Shown: positions 1-7,537 of the stretch, piece after piece
Position numbering within the stretch: the stretch's first letter is position 1
How the letters are laid out: each line of letters starts with the position of its first letter
Assembly (NCBI RefSeq): GCF_000176235.1
Contig: NZ_ACZV01000005.1
Location: 1,922,001-1,986,000, forward strand
Reading direction: 5' to 3'
From: Vibrio orientalis CIP 102891 = ATCC 33934
Lineage (GTDB): Bacteria > Pseudomonadota > Gammaproteobacteria > Enterobacterales > Vibrionaceae
Length of the DNA stretch: 64,000 nucleotides
Program-made: the position numbers and the translations under genes
Notes under the pieces: model-generated
The model's input: only the letters and a program-made list of their open reading frames with translations
Database searches by the model: none
What the model was told of the DNA's origin: nothing

Positions 1-360
1 ATGAAGAGAATTGAAGGAGCTGAGCCTCAGTATCATGAGCTATATCTCAGTGCGAGTAAGTTCGGAACCCGGATTCAGTCGGTAGATGCAAAGCTCACTA
101 GCGAATTTGAGAGCGTCAAAGAGCGCATCAATTACATCAAGCGAGCACAAATGATGGGGGAGTTTTATGCCATTAGAATCTGTGGTGCACCCGTTTTCAA
201 CCCAATAACTGCGTTGGTTCGAAAAGATCTCGATGAATTAACACAGATCAGTATGCATCAAGCTCGGAGCCTAGAAAAAGAGATCAACAATATTGTCGGC
301 TACGGTGAACTCACTGATATCACAGAAGAAGTTCTGATTCGACTAGAGCTAACAAACTAG
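1..360 (+). CDS. C-terminal part of a protein cut by the window edge, possibly PilZ-domain protein PlzC
   Basis: The reading frame is open from the first base and ends at a TAG at 358-360. The ATG at base 1 is probably an internal methionine, so only the last 119 residues or so are visible. They look mostly alpha-helical and charged, with a hydrophobic stretch near residues 57-72 (YAIRICGAPVFNPITALV). No PilZ signature (RxxxR, D/NxSxxG) is visible, so the domain cannot be confirmed. In V. cholerae, as I recall, the gene next to serB in this position is VC2344 (PlzC), a c-di-GMP receptor-family protein. The name therefore rests on synteny only. The gene converges on serB and shares a bidirectional terminator with it. 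Confidence 0.5.
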   Translation: MKRIEGAEPQYHELYLSASKFGTRIQSVDAKLTSEFESVKERINYIKRAQMMGEFYAIRICGAPVFNPITALVRKDLDELTQISMHQARSLEKEINNIVGYGELTDITEEVLIRLELTN

Positions 361-368
361 TATTTGAG

Positions 369-406
369 CTATAAAAAAGCGAGGCATTTGCCTCGCTTTT
401 TTATAG
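369..406. terminator. Bidirectional intrinsic terminator between the leading gene and serB
   Basis: A perfect inverted repeat with a GC-rich core (GCGAGGC / GCCTCGC), flanked by A6 on one side and T6 on the other. It can end transcription from both converging genes. Confidence 0.9.
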
Positions 407-421
407 TCGATATTCATCAGC

Positions 422-1402
422 TTACGGCTGAGGCTTAAAGCTCACTCGTTTTTGCTTAACTAGAATCGCCGACAAGATACAAATAATCCCGCCAAGCCCC
501 ACATAACGAACCGCACTCTTAGCCTGTTGCTCTACTTTCGGCTTTGCATGATACGCAATCCCCAAGCCAGCCGCGTCCATCATCACTAGGTCATTGGCAC
601 CGTCACCGACTGCAATAGTATTGTGTGGTTCAATATCATACTCATCAGCAAGCTGTTCTAAGATATCCGCTTTAGTTTGCGCAGAGACGACCTCGCCAAG
701 CACTTTCCCTGTCAACTTACCATCGACTATCTCAAGTTGGTTTGACTGCGCATGATCCAACCCTAGTAACTCTTGCAAGTAATCGGAAAAGTAGGTGAAA
801 CCGCCAGAAGCAATCGCTGTCTTCCAACCGTACTGCTTCAATGTGCCAATCAACTCAGGAAGATCCGGCATCAAAGGGAGTTGCTCACGCACGGCACTTA
901 AAATGCTTTCATCGGCACCGGCTAGCTTACCAACTCGCTGACGTAAACTTTGTTCAAAGTCGAGCTCACCTTGCATTGCTCGCTCTGTCACTTCGGAGAC
1001 TTCTTCGCCGACTCCTGCCAGCTTGGCAATTTCATCAATACACTCGATCTGAATGGCGGTTGAGTCCATATCGAGCACGATCAATCCCGGTTTGCTCAAC
1101 TCTGGCATATCATTCAAGGTCGAATAATCGAGTTCTAGCGCCTGCAGGATCTCTTCGTGCTGCTCAGTAAGCTCTCCGGCCATCAAAGCAACCTCATACT
1201 CGCCAACCTTCCACACATCGACAATAGCGTTGTAGTAACCTACAAAAAAATCGATGTCTTCAAATTTGCTCGGGCAGAGGTAATGTCCAAATACAACCCA
1301 ACCTGCTTTGGCTTTATCAAACTGGGTCGCAAGTCGGGTTTCTGGTAGACGATTAATTAAAGGGGTATGTTTACGTATAGAAAGGGGCTTTAACGTGTCC
1401 AT
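422..1402 (-). CDS. serB: Phosphoserine phosphatase SerB
   Basis: SerB hydrolyses phosphoserine to serine, the last step of serine synthesis. It is a HAD-superfamily enzyme: the nucleophile motif DMDST lies at about residues 111-115, the motif II SGG near 199-201, a motif III lysine near 244 and the metal-binding GDGAND near 267-272. The frame is open to 1432, but the ATG at 1402 is chosen because an AGGA Shine-Dalgarno lies about 11 nt upstream and the resulting 326 residues match the family (V. cholerae SerB about 328). The N-terminal hundred residues form the ACT-like domain usual in gammaproteobacterial SerB. The gene is divergent from ytjB across about 100 bp, as in E. coli. Confidence 0.96.
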   Translation of the reverse strand: MDTLKPLSIRKHTPLINRLPETRLATQFDKAKAGWVVFGHYLCPSKFEDIDFFVGYYNAIVDVWKVGEYEVALMAGELTEQHEEILQALELDYSTLNDMPELSKPGLIVLDMDSTAIQIECIDEIAKLAGVGEEVSEVTERAMQGELDFEQSLRQRVGKLAGADESILSAVREQLPLMPDLPELIGTLKQYGWKTAIASGGFTYFSDYLQELLGLDHAQSNQLEIVDGKLTGKVLGEVVSAQTKADILEQLADEYDIEPHNTIAVGDGANDLVMMDAAGLGIAYHAKPKVEQQAKSAVRYVGLGGIICILSAILVKQKRVSFKPQP

Positions 1403-1506
1403 GTCAATTATTCCTGTAAAATCTCTCAACACGTTAACCTATTGCAATTTATCTGCGCAAGTCTCAATATGCTCTAAAGTATAATTATCCTCTATTTAGG
1501 TGAAAA

Positions 1507-2112
1507 ATGGACTCATCTCTGTTTTCTTTTCGTATTGCACTGAAGGTATTGGCAACGGCCTCGTTAATTGCCATGGTTGCTACTATTGGTATCAATAGTG
1601 TCAAAATCACGAAAGGTAACGAGCAGATTCAAGCCAACCAATTAGAGACCTTAACCGATATCCTCATCTCTCAAGCTTCATTGTCAGCCAGCGATATGAT
1701 CGTCACACAAGATCAAGAGCGTTTATTGAAACTGACTAACCAACTGGCGAAAGATAATCTCGTTGTTGATGCAACCATCTATGACGCAGAAGGGGTTAAA
1801 CTAGCAGCAAGTGACCAAGCTACCTCAGTCCGAGAGATTCTCGGGCTTGATACCCCCCTTCAGACCGCTCGAATCGGTAAGCAGCAATTGGTCGAGCCAG
1901 TACTAAAAGATGGCAGCGTAATTGGCTTTGTTCGTATTACCTTTGAAACAGGTAAGCTAACGGCGTTTTCCGATCACTACTACCGCAAGAGTGATCGCTA
2001 CATGTACACCATGGTGGGGATGAGTTTCATTGCAGGTTTATTGCTGACGCTGATTATTCGTCGTAAGCCAAATAAGCGTAAGGGTGAAAATTTACTGCTT
2101 AAAGATATGTAG
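1507..2112 (+). CDS. YtjB/SMP-family inner-membrane protein
   Basis: A 201-residue membrane protein with a TM segment at about residues 10-32, a periplasmic domain of about 130 residues and a second TM segment near 165-183 followed by a basic tail (RRKPNKRK). This two-TM layout and the position divergent from serB match the YtjB/SMP family (Pfam SMP_2, historically labelled a haemolysin-like virulence factor). The molecular function is not established. The periplasmic part contains a GxVIGFVRI-type strand typical of PAS/dCache-like folds, but no signalling output domain is present. Downstream is an intrinsic terminator and a fold-back repeat. Confidence 0.8.
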   Translation: MDSSLFSFRIALKVLATASLIAMVATIGINSVKITKGNEQIQANQLETLTDILISQASLSASDMIVTQDQERLLKLTNQLAKDNLVVDATIYDAEGVKLAASDQATSVREILGLDTPLQTARIGKQQLVEPVLKDGSVIGFVRITFETGKLTAFSDHYYRKSDRYMYTMVGMSFIAGLLLTLIIRRKPNKRKGENLLLKDM

Positions 2113-2127
2113 TCAGTACCAGAAAAC

Positions 2128-2160
2128 AAAAAGGGTTGATGCTAAGCATTAACCCTTTTT
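2128..2160 (+). terminator. Intrinsic terminator after ytjB
   Basis: AAAAAGGGTT pairs with AACCCTTTTT and the stem extends inwards (GATGCT / AGCATT). A T-run follows on the plus strand. Confidence 0.85.
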
Positions 2161-2163
2161 AAT

Positions 2164-2357
2164 TCGTCATCACCGAGAAAGAAGAGTGAGTGATTTAAGT
2201 CCATAGAACACTCGAAGAGATTCCCTACTCACTCCTTCGTCAGGTTAAACCTGTGCTCCCCGAGAGTGAGGAACGAGCGAGTTGGGGATCTCTTGAAGTG
2301 AGTAGAAAGCCTCTAGAGATCCCCTACTCACCCCTCCGTCGTTCTATGGAATGACGA
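2164..2357. repeat. Fold-back intergenic repeat, copy R1
   Basis: A nested inverted repeat of about 194 bp between the convergent ytjB and deoD genes. The outer arms are TCGTCAT (2164-2170) with ATGACGA (2351-2357) and TCCATAGAAC (2200-2209) with GTTCTATGGA (2341-2350). An inner pair is GGGGATCTCT (2284-2293) with AGAGATCCCC (2315-2324). Its core at 2262-2293 is the same as the reverse complement of copy R3 (45541-45572) at 30 of 32 positions, and copy R2 (24489-24607) is a more diverged relative. No coding frame is evident. This looks like a non-autonomous palindromic repeat (REP/MITE-like). Confidence 0.8.
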
Positions 2358-2373
2358 GAGAGAAAAGTGATGA

Positions 2374-3093
2374 TTACTCTTCATCACCAAGAAGAACAGA
2401 ATCGAGGGCAATGATCATCATATCGTTAAAGGTAGTTTGACGCTCATCTGAAGTCGTTTGCTCACCTGTCTTGATATGATCAGAAACCGTACAGATAGTC
2501 AGAGCTTTTGCACCGTATTCAGCACACACACCGTAGATGCCCGCGGCTTCCATCTCAACACCGACAATGCCGTATTTGTCCATTACGTCGAACATTTCTG
2601 GATCTGGCGTGTAGAACAGTTCTGCAGAGAACAGGTTACCCACTTTTACTTCAATGCCACGCGCTTTAGCTGCATCTTCAGCGGCACGAACCATCTTGTA
2701 ATCCGCGATAGCAGCAAAATCATGACCTTTAAAACGAATACGGTTTACTTTCGAATCTGTACACGCGCCCATGCCAATCACAACATCGCGAACTTTAATA
2801 TCTTCACTTACCGCACCACAACTACCTACACGGATAATCTTCTTCACACCGAAGTCTTTGATAAGCTCTGTCGCGTAGATAGAGCACGATGGGATACCCA
2901 TACCGTGACCCATTACCGATACTTTACGGCCTTTGTAAGTACCCGTGAAACCGTACATATTGCGTACATCACATACCTGTACAACGTCTTCCAGGAAGTT
3001 TTCCGCAATGTATTTAGCACGTAGAGGGTCACCCGGCATTAATACGACGTCTGCGAATGCACCCATTTCTGCGTTGATATGTGGAGTTGCCAT
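2374..3093 (-). CDS. deoD: Purine nucleoside phosphorylase DeoD
   Basis: DeoD cleaves purine (deoxy)ribonucleosides with phosphate to the free base and (deoxy)ribose 1-phosphate in the cytoplasm. The 239-residue protein has the bacterial hexameric PNP hallmarks: His5, GDP at 21-23, Arg25, the RVGSCGA phosphate loop at 88-94, MEAAGIY at 181-187 and the catalytic SDH at 204-206. It is the last gene of deoC-deoA-deoB-deoD. Its ATG lies about 90 bp after the deoB stop, and an AAGGAAA Shine-Dalgarno lies just upstream. Confidence 0.97.
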   Translation of the reverse strand: MATPHINAEMGAFADVVLMPGDPLRAKYIAENFLEDVVQVCDVRNMYGFTGTYKGRKVSVMGHGMGIPSCSIYATELIKDFGVKKIIRVGSCGAVSEDIKVRDVVIGMGACTDSKVNRIRFKGHDFAAIADYKMVRAAEDAAKARGIEVKVGNLFSAELFYTPDPEMFDVMDKYGIVGVEMEAAGIYGVCAEYGAKALTICTVSDHIKTGEQTTSDERQTTFNDMMIIALDSVLLGDEE

Positions 3094-3183
3094 GATTTAG
3101 TTTCCTTTTCTTAATCGGATATAAGTAAGCAATAAACAAAATAATAGAGGGACAAGCCCTCTATTTGAAATATCTATTTAGAA

Positions 3184-4404
3184 TTACAGAAAGTTTTTAC
3201 CGTAATCCATTGGTGACGTACCAAAGTGACTCGCTAACGTCTGACCAATATCAGCAAACGTATCACGAAGGCCTAAAGAGCCTGCTGGTACTTTTGCACC
3301 GTAAACGATCACTGGGATATGTTCACGCGTGTGGTCGCTACCTGGCCAAGTTGGGTCACAACCATGGTCAGCGGTTAGAATCAGAATATCGTCTTCTTCC
3401 ATCAGCTCCATCACTTCATGGATACGACCATCAAAGTACTCGAGTGCCGCTGCGTAGCCTGCAACATCACGACGGTGACCGTAAGCAGAATCGAAATCAA
3501 CGAAGTTAGTGAACACGATAGTGTTATCACCCGCTTCTTTAATGGCTTCTTTTGTTGCTTCAAACAGTGCTGGGATGCCCGTTGCTTTGGTCTTCTTCGT
3601 GATACCACAGCCGGCATAAATATCAGAGATCTTACCGATCGAGTGAACTTCGCCGCCTTTCTCTTCCACTAGCTTCTGAAGAATCGTTGCTGAAGGTGGT
3701 TCAACTGATAAGTCACGACGGTTACCGGTACGCTCAAACTGTCCCTTACCAGGGCCAATGAATGGACGAGCGATAACACGGCCAATGTTGTAGTCTTCCA
3801 GCTCTTCACGCGCGATTTGGCACAGCTCTAGAAGACGGTCTAGGCCGAATGTTTCTTCATGACATGCAATTTGGAAAACAGAGTCAGCAGACGTATAGAA
3901 GATAGGTTGGCCAGTCTTCATGTGCTCTTCACCCAAATCATCAAGAACTTGAGTACCTGACGCGTGGCAGTTACCTAGGAAACCGTCAAGACCTGCGCGC
4001 TCAAGAATGCGGTCTGTTAGCTCTTTCGGGAAGCTGTTTGCTTTATCAGTGAAGTAGCCCCAATCAAACAATACAGGAACACCTGCGATTTCCCAGTGAC
4101 CAGAAGGAGTATCTTTACCAGAAGAGAGCTCAGCGGCATGGCCGTAAGCACCAATGATTTCAGCATCGGCATCAAGACCCGGAGCAAAACTGCCTGTCGA
4201 CTCTTTGTGCGCCATCGCTAGGCCAAGTTTGGTCAGGTTTGGTAATGTTAACGGGCCACTACGATCCGCGTTGTCTGCCAAGCCTTTATCACACTGCTCT
4301 GCAATATGGCCCATGGTATCTGAACCTACATCACCAAAATCTTTCGCATCAGCCGTTGCACCGATACCAAATGAGTCTAAGACTAAAATAAATGCTCTTT
4401 TCAT
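3184..4404 (-). CDS. deoB: Phosphopentomutase DeoB
   Basis: DeoB converts (deoxy)ribose 1-phosphate to the 5-phosphate, linking the phosphorylases DeoA/DeoD to the aldolase DeoC. It belongs to the alkaline-phosphatase-like metalloenzyme superfamily. Visible hallmarks are the N-terminal DSFGIG metal site, the SGKDTPSGHWE segment with the phospho-acceptor threonine, YTSADSVFQIA, and the C-terminal LTADHGCDPTW and DHTREHIP metal-binding motifs. The frame extends to 4434, but the ATG at 4404 is chosen because AAGGAAG sits at the right spacing and 406 residues equal the E. coli length. An ERIC element separates it from deoA upstream. Confidence 0.96.
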   Translation of the reverse strand: MKRAFILVLDSFGIGATADAKDFGDVGSDTMGHIAEQCDKGLADNADRSGPLTLPNLTKLGLAMAHKESTGSFAPGLDADAEIIGAYGHAAELSSGKDTPSGHWEIAGVPVLFDWGYFTDKANSFPKELTDRILERAGLDGFLGNCHASGTQVLDDLGEEHMKTGQPIFYTSADSVFQIACHEETFGLDRLLELCQIAREELEDYNIGRVIARPFIGPGKGQFERTGNRRDLSVEPPSATILQKLVEEKGGEVHSIGKISDIYAGCGITKKTKATGIPALFEATKEAIKEAGDNTIVFTNFVDFDSAYGHRRDVAGYAAALEYFDGRIHEVMELMEEDDILILTADHGCDPTWPGSDHTREHIPVIVYGAKVPAGSLGLRDTFADIGQTLASHFGTSPMDYGKNFL

Positions 4405-4479
4405 TGCTCTCTTCCTTTCATTGGTCGAGAGCAAAAACTCAATCGACCAATCTAATAATAATAATTCAACTCAAGATAG

Positions 4480-4604
4480 TTGGACTTACAGCTAGGCAAC
4501 AAGCAAGCGAGCCCCCTGAGCATCGCTCGTCTATGTAACTGGGGCGGCCGGCGTTCCGGTGAGTGAGCGCAGTTGACTCCGCTGCAAGTTCAAATATGAA
4601 GAGT
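4480..4604. repeat. ERIC-type element between deoA and deoB
   Basis: The sequence contains AGGCAACAAGCAAGCGAG, then CTATGTAACTGGGG, then GTGAGTGAGCGCAG and TGCAAGTTCAAATATGA. This matches the order and wording of the enterobacterial repetitive intergenic consensus (ERIC/IRU) as I remember it. A short GC-rich run (GCGGCCGGCGTTCCGG, 4544-4559) interrupts the right half. The element abuts the deoA stop codon and would be transcribed within the deo mRNA, where it can fold into a long stem. Confidence 0.75.
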
Positions 4605-5933
4605 TTAAAGATCTTCCGCACGAATCTGACGATACACTTCCGGAGTCGGGGTATATTCACCACCAACCGTGATCGCTGCTTTCAATGCGTTCGCTGCTTC
4701 TTGCCACTGCTCTTCACTGCGAGCATGGATAACGGCAAGAGGCTTGTCACTTGACGCCTGTTCACCCAAGCGAATAAAACCATCAAAGCCGACTGCGTAG
4801 TCGATTACGTCCGTTGCTACGCGGCGACCACCACCCATAGAAACAACCGCCATACCGATAGCACGCGTGTCCATTGCTGAAACAACACCAGACTCATCAG
4901 CAAATACTGGTTTAATGATTTGCGCTTTTTCTAGGTAGTTATCGTAGTTCTCTACGAAATCTACTGGGCCACCTAGACCGGCAACCATCTTACCGAAACA
5001 CTCAGATGCTTTGCCGTTATCTAGCACTTCCATCAGTTTCGCACGTGCGTCTTCAGTGCTTTCTGCAAGTTTCGCAAGCACCAACATTTCAGCACATGAC
5101 GCCATCGTCACTTCAAGTAGACGAGGGTTACGGTATTCTCCAGTCAGGAACTGAACCGCTTCACGAACTTCTACTGCGTTACCCGCTGAAGAAGCCAGCA
5201 CCTGGTTCATGTCAGTTAGAATTGCTGTTGTCTTAGTGCCTGCACCGTTTGCTACCGCTACGATGGATTTTGCTAGCTCTTCAGATGCTTCATAAGTTGG
5301 CATAAATGCACCAGAACCTACTTTTACATCCATAACTAGAGACTCAAGACCCGCAGCCAATTTCTTAGACAGAATTGAAGCAGTGATAAGCGAGATGTTG
5401 TCTACTGTCGCGGTAATATCACGAGTTGCGTAAACACGCTTGTCTGCTGGCGCTAAGTCGCCCGTTTGGCCGATAATTGCCACACCAGCCTCTTTGGTTA
5501 CATCACCAAACACTTCGTTAGTCGGTGTGATGTTGTAGCCAGGAATTGACTCAAGCTTGTCTAGTGTACCGCCAGTGTGACCAAGGCCACGACCAGAGAT
5601 CATAGGAACGAAACCACCGCACGCTGCCACCATAGGGCCAAGCATTAGAGAAGTTACGTCACCCACACCACCCGTTGAGTGTTTATCAACGATAGGACCA
5701 CCAAATTCTTTGTGGCTCCAGTCGATCACCATACCAGAATCACGCATTGCACACGTTAGTGCGATACGCTCAGGCATTGTCATTTCATTGAAAAAGATAG
5801 CCATTGCAAATGCCGCAATCTGACCTTCAGAGACAGAGTTGTTGGCAACGCCTTGGATAAAGAAGTTAATTTCTTCTGCGCTTAGCACTTCGCCGTCACG
5901 CTTTTTACGGATAATTTCTTGAGGTAAGTACAT
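4605..5933 (-). CDS. deoA: Thymidine phosphorylase DeoA
   Basis: DeoA cleaves thymidine and deoxyuridine with phosphate to the base and 2-deoxyribose 1-phosphate. The 442-residue length fits the family (E. coli 440). The phosphate-binding motif KHSTGGVGD lies at 84-92. The glycosyltransferase family 3 layout is visible, with a helical N-terminal domain, then MDVKVGSGAFM near 200 and SxGxGxAxE-like SSAGNAVEVREA further on. The ATG at 5933 is preceded by GGGAGGATCTA. ERIC-type elements flank the gene on both sides. Confidence 0.97.
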   Translation of the reverse strand: MYLPQEIIRKKRDGEVLSAEEINFFIQGVANNSVSEGQIAAFAMAIFFNEMTMPERIALTCAMRDSGMVIDWSHKEFGGPIVDKHSTGGVGDVTSLMLGPMVAACGGFVPMISGRGLGHTGGTLDKLESIPGYNITPTNEVFGDVTKEAGVAIIGQTGDLAPADKRVYATRDITATVDNISLITASILSKKLAAGLESLVMDVKVGSGAFMPTYEASEELAKSIVAVANGAGTKTTAILTDMNQVLASSAGNAVEVREAVQFLTGEYRNPRLLEVTMASCAEMLVLAKLAESTEDARAKLMEVLDNGKASECFGKMVAGLGGPVDFVENYDNYLEKAQIIKPVFADESGVVSAMDTRAIGMAVVSMGGGRRVATDVIDYAVGFDGFIRLGEQASSDKPLAVIHARSEEQWQEAANALKAAITVGGEYTPTPEVYRQIRAEDL

Positions 5934-6040
5934 TAGATCCTCCCACGCTAAAGGTAGCGATGGTTGTAAGGTAAAGAGGTAATGTGGAGCAGTGAATTAC
6001 TACTCCACCAAACAGACTTTATTTTTATCAATTCTCTTAA

Positions 6041-6152
6041 TATTTGGCGTTGCAGTTAGGCGACAAGTAAGTTCATTCCTATGAGCATAGAGGCTCTATG
6101 TAATTAGGATGAACTTACGCAGTCAACAACGCTGCGGCGTCAAATAGGACGA
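6041..6152. repeat. ERIC-type element between deoC and deoA
   Basis: Contains GTTGCAGTTAGGCGACAAG, an ATGAGCATAGAGGCTCTATG central stem, AATTAGGATGAACTTACGCAG and CAACAACGCTGCGGCGTC. The arm order is that of ERIC: a TTGCAG..AGGCGACAAG left end, ATGTAA..GG in the middle and a CGCAG..CAAC right end. The central GAGCATAGAGGCTC can fold by itself. It lies in the transcribed gap between deoC and deoA. Confidence 0.75.
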
Positions 6153-6157
6153 GAAAA

Positions 6158-6934
6158 TTAGTATGCTGCTGGATCAGCAGTCTCGTCTGTCACTTCTAAT
6201 GTATTAAGTAGGTTTGTTAATAGGCTTGACGCACCGAAACGGTAGTGACGAGCATCAACCCAGTTGTCACCTAGGATTTCATCAGCCATTGCTAAGTACG
6301 CTTGCGCATCTTCTGCAGTACGAACACCACCCGCTGGTTTGAAGCCAACAGATTCTGCAACACCCATGTCACGAATCACTTCAAGCATCATGCGAGCGTA
6401 TTCTGGAGTTGCGTTTACTGGCACTTTACCCGTTGAAGTTTTAATGAAGTCTGCACCTGCTTTGATACAGATTTCAGACGCTTTCTTGATGAGTGCTTCT
6501 TCTTTTAGCTCACCAGTTTCGATGATCACTTTAAGAAGGATGTCACCACACGCTTCTTTACATTGCTTAACTAGCTCGAAGCCAACTTCTTCGTTACCTG
6601 CCATTAGAGCACGGTAAGGGAATACTACGTCTACTTCATCCGCGCCGTAAGCGACTGCCGCTTTAGTCTCTGCAACTGCGATTTCGATGTCGTCGTTACC
6701 GTGTGGGAAGTTAGTTACGGTCGCGATGCGAACGTCTGGTGTACCTTGCTCACGAAGTGTCTTCTTAGCAATAGGAATAAAGCGAGGGTAAATACAGATT
6801 GCAGCTGTGTTACCTACTGCTGATTTTGCGTCATGACATAGTGAAATAACTTTCGCGTCAGTGTCGTCATCATTCAGCGTAGTTAGGTCCATTAGTTTAA
6901 GTGCACGTAGTGCTGCTGCTTTTAAATCGCTCAT
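6158..6934 (-). CDS. deoC: Deoxyribose-phosphate aldolase DeoC
   Basis: DeoC splits 2-deoxyribose 5-phosphate into glyceraldehyde 3-phosphate and acetaldehyde, the last step of deoxynucleoside catabolism. It is a class I aldolase of 258 residues. The Schiff-base lysine is Lys165 in FIKTSTGK, the proton-relay residues are Asp102 (EVDVVFPY) and Lys199 (GFKPAGGV), and the TIM-barrel pattern is intact. It is the promoter-proximal gene of the deo operon, with its ATG about 8 nt after a CGGAGA Shine-Dalgarno. A long non-coding region of about 530 bp separates it from the nupC terminator. Confidence 0.97.
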   Translation of the reverse strand: MSDLKAAALRALKLMDLTTLNDDDTDAKVISLCHDAKSAVGNTAAICIYPRFIPIAKKTLREQGTPDVRIATVTNFPHGNDDIEIAVAETKAAVAYGADEVDVVFPYRALMAGNEEVGFELVKQCKEACGDILLKVIIETGELKEEALIKKASEICIKAGADFIKTSTGKVPVNATPEYARMMLEVIRDMGVAESVGFKPAGGVRTAEDAQAYLAMADEILGDNWVDARHYRFGASSLLTNLLNTLEVTDETADPAAY

Positions 6935-7296
6935 TTCTATCTCCGATCAATATTCAAAAATTTTACTGCTCAACCTGTCAATTCAAGTTGGCGATGTAGT
7001 CATTAATGAACGGACTTGGTTCCTTGAAGACTCAGGGGTAAACAGCGAATTAACCCCTAATTGCTATCCTTGTCACCGCACAGTACCAGTTTGGTCTATG
7101 GCACAACAATCTGCGATTGAGTGTCTAACGGTATACGCAGCTTTCGCCGCGGCCGGCGCTAATCATACTCCTTGTATTAATCAACGCTAGCTAAAACATT
7201 TCAATTCATCTTGAATGCAATAGAAGCAAGCACCTCGAATTCATCCAAGGCCAAAACACTTCATTCAAAAGTGTTCCCTACTTCCTACAACTATAC

Positions 7297-7302
7297 ATTA
7301 TA
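7297..7302 (-). promoter_or_regulatory. Candidate -10 box of the deo promoter
   Basis: A perfect TATAAT on the minus strand. At 17 bp spacing the -35 position reads ACTACA, a poor match, which would suit an activator-dependent promoter. Placement is inferred. Confidence 0.35.
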
Positions 7303-7333
7303 GATATTCGTCGAAAATCTGTAGTGGCTCATA

Positions 7334-7382
7334 GAGCGCAAACGGTTTGTATCTCAAAAAAGATTCTGTTTAACGTTTGCTC
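7334..7382. promoter_or_regulatory. LacI-family-like operator half-sites upstream of deoC
   Basis: GAGCGCAAACGGTTTG (7334-7349) and TTAACGTTTGCTC (7370-7382) form an inverted pair, GAGCgCAAACG / CGTTTGCTC. The first site is itself CAAAC-G-GTTTG. The GCAAACG..CGTTTGC wording resembles CytR and PurR operators. CytR controls deo and nupC in E. coli, so CytR is the first candidate, by inference. Confidence 0.4.
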
Positions 7383-7461
7383 AATCTTCTCGATCTCCTA
7401 ACGCAACGAACCTATTGTCTAAATATAATTAGACTGCTCTCTTTCTAAGGAAAGAAAAACA

Positions 7462-7506
7462 AAAAAGCCCCGTAGCGCACACCAAAGTGTGTCTACGGGG
7501 CTTTTT
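7462..7506 (-). terminator. Intrinsic terminator after nupC
   Basis: AAAAAGCCCCGTAG pairs with CTACGGGGCTTTTT, with an inner ACAC/GTGT stem. The T-run follows on the minus strand. It ends the nupC transcript and separates it from the deo operon. Confidence 0.9.
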
Positions 7507-7537
7507 AAAACGGCGTCTATATAATCTATCTACTTAA

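Larger units (their letters stand above)
6935..7461. other. Long deo operon control region
   Basis: About 530 bp with no convincing gene. It holds a possible minus-strand -10 TATAAT (7297-7302), operator-like half-sites (7334-7382) and a small hairpin, GGGGTAA..TTAACCCC, at 7035-7057. If the -10 is right, the deo transcript has a leader of about 350 nt. I see no match to a purine riboswitch core. Confidence 0.5.

Noticed and set aside
6861..7190. A 109-codon plus-strand frame in the deo leader
   Set aside because: Its first part is antisense to deoC and no Shine-Dalgarno or conserved motif is visible; low-complexity GC-rich end.
6935..7461. Purine riboswitch before deoC
   Set aside because: No match to the conserved loops of the purine aptamer.
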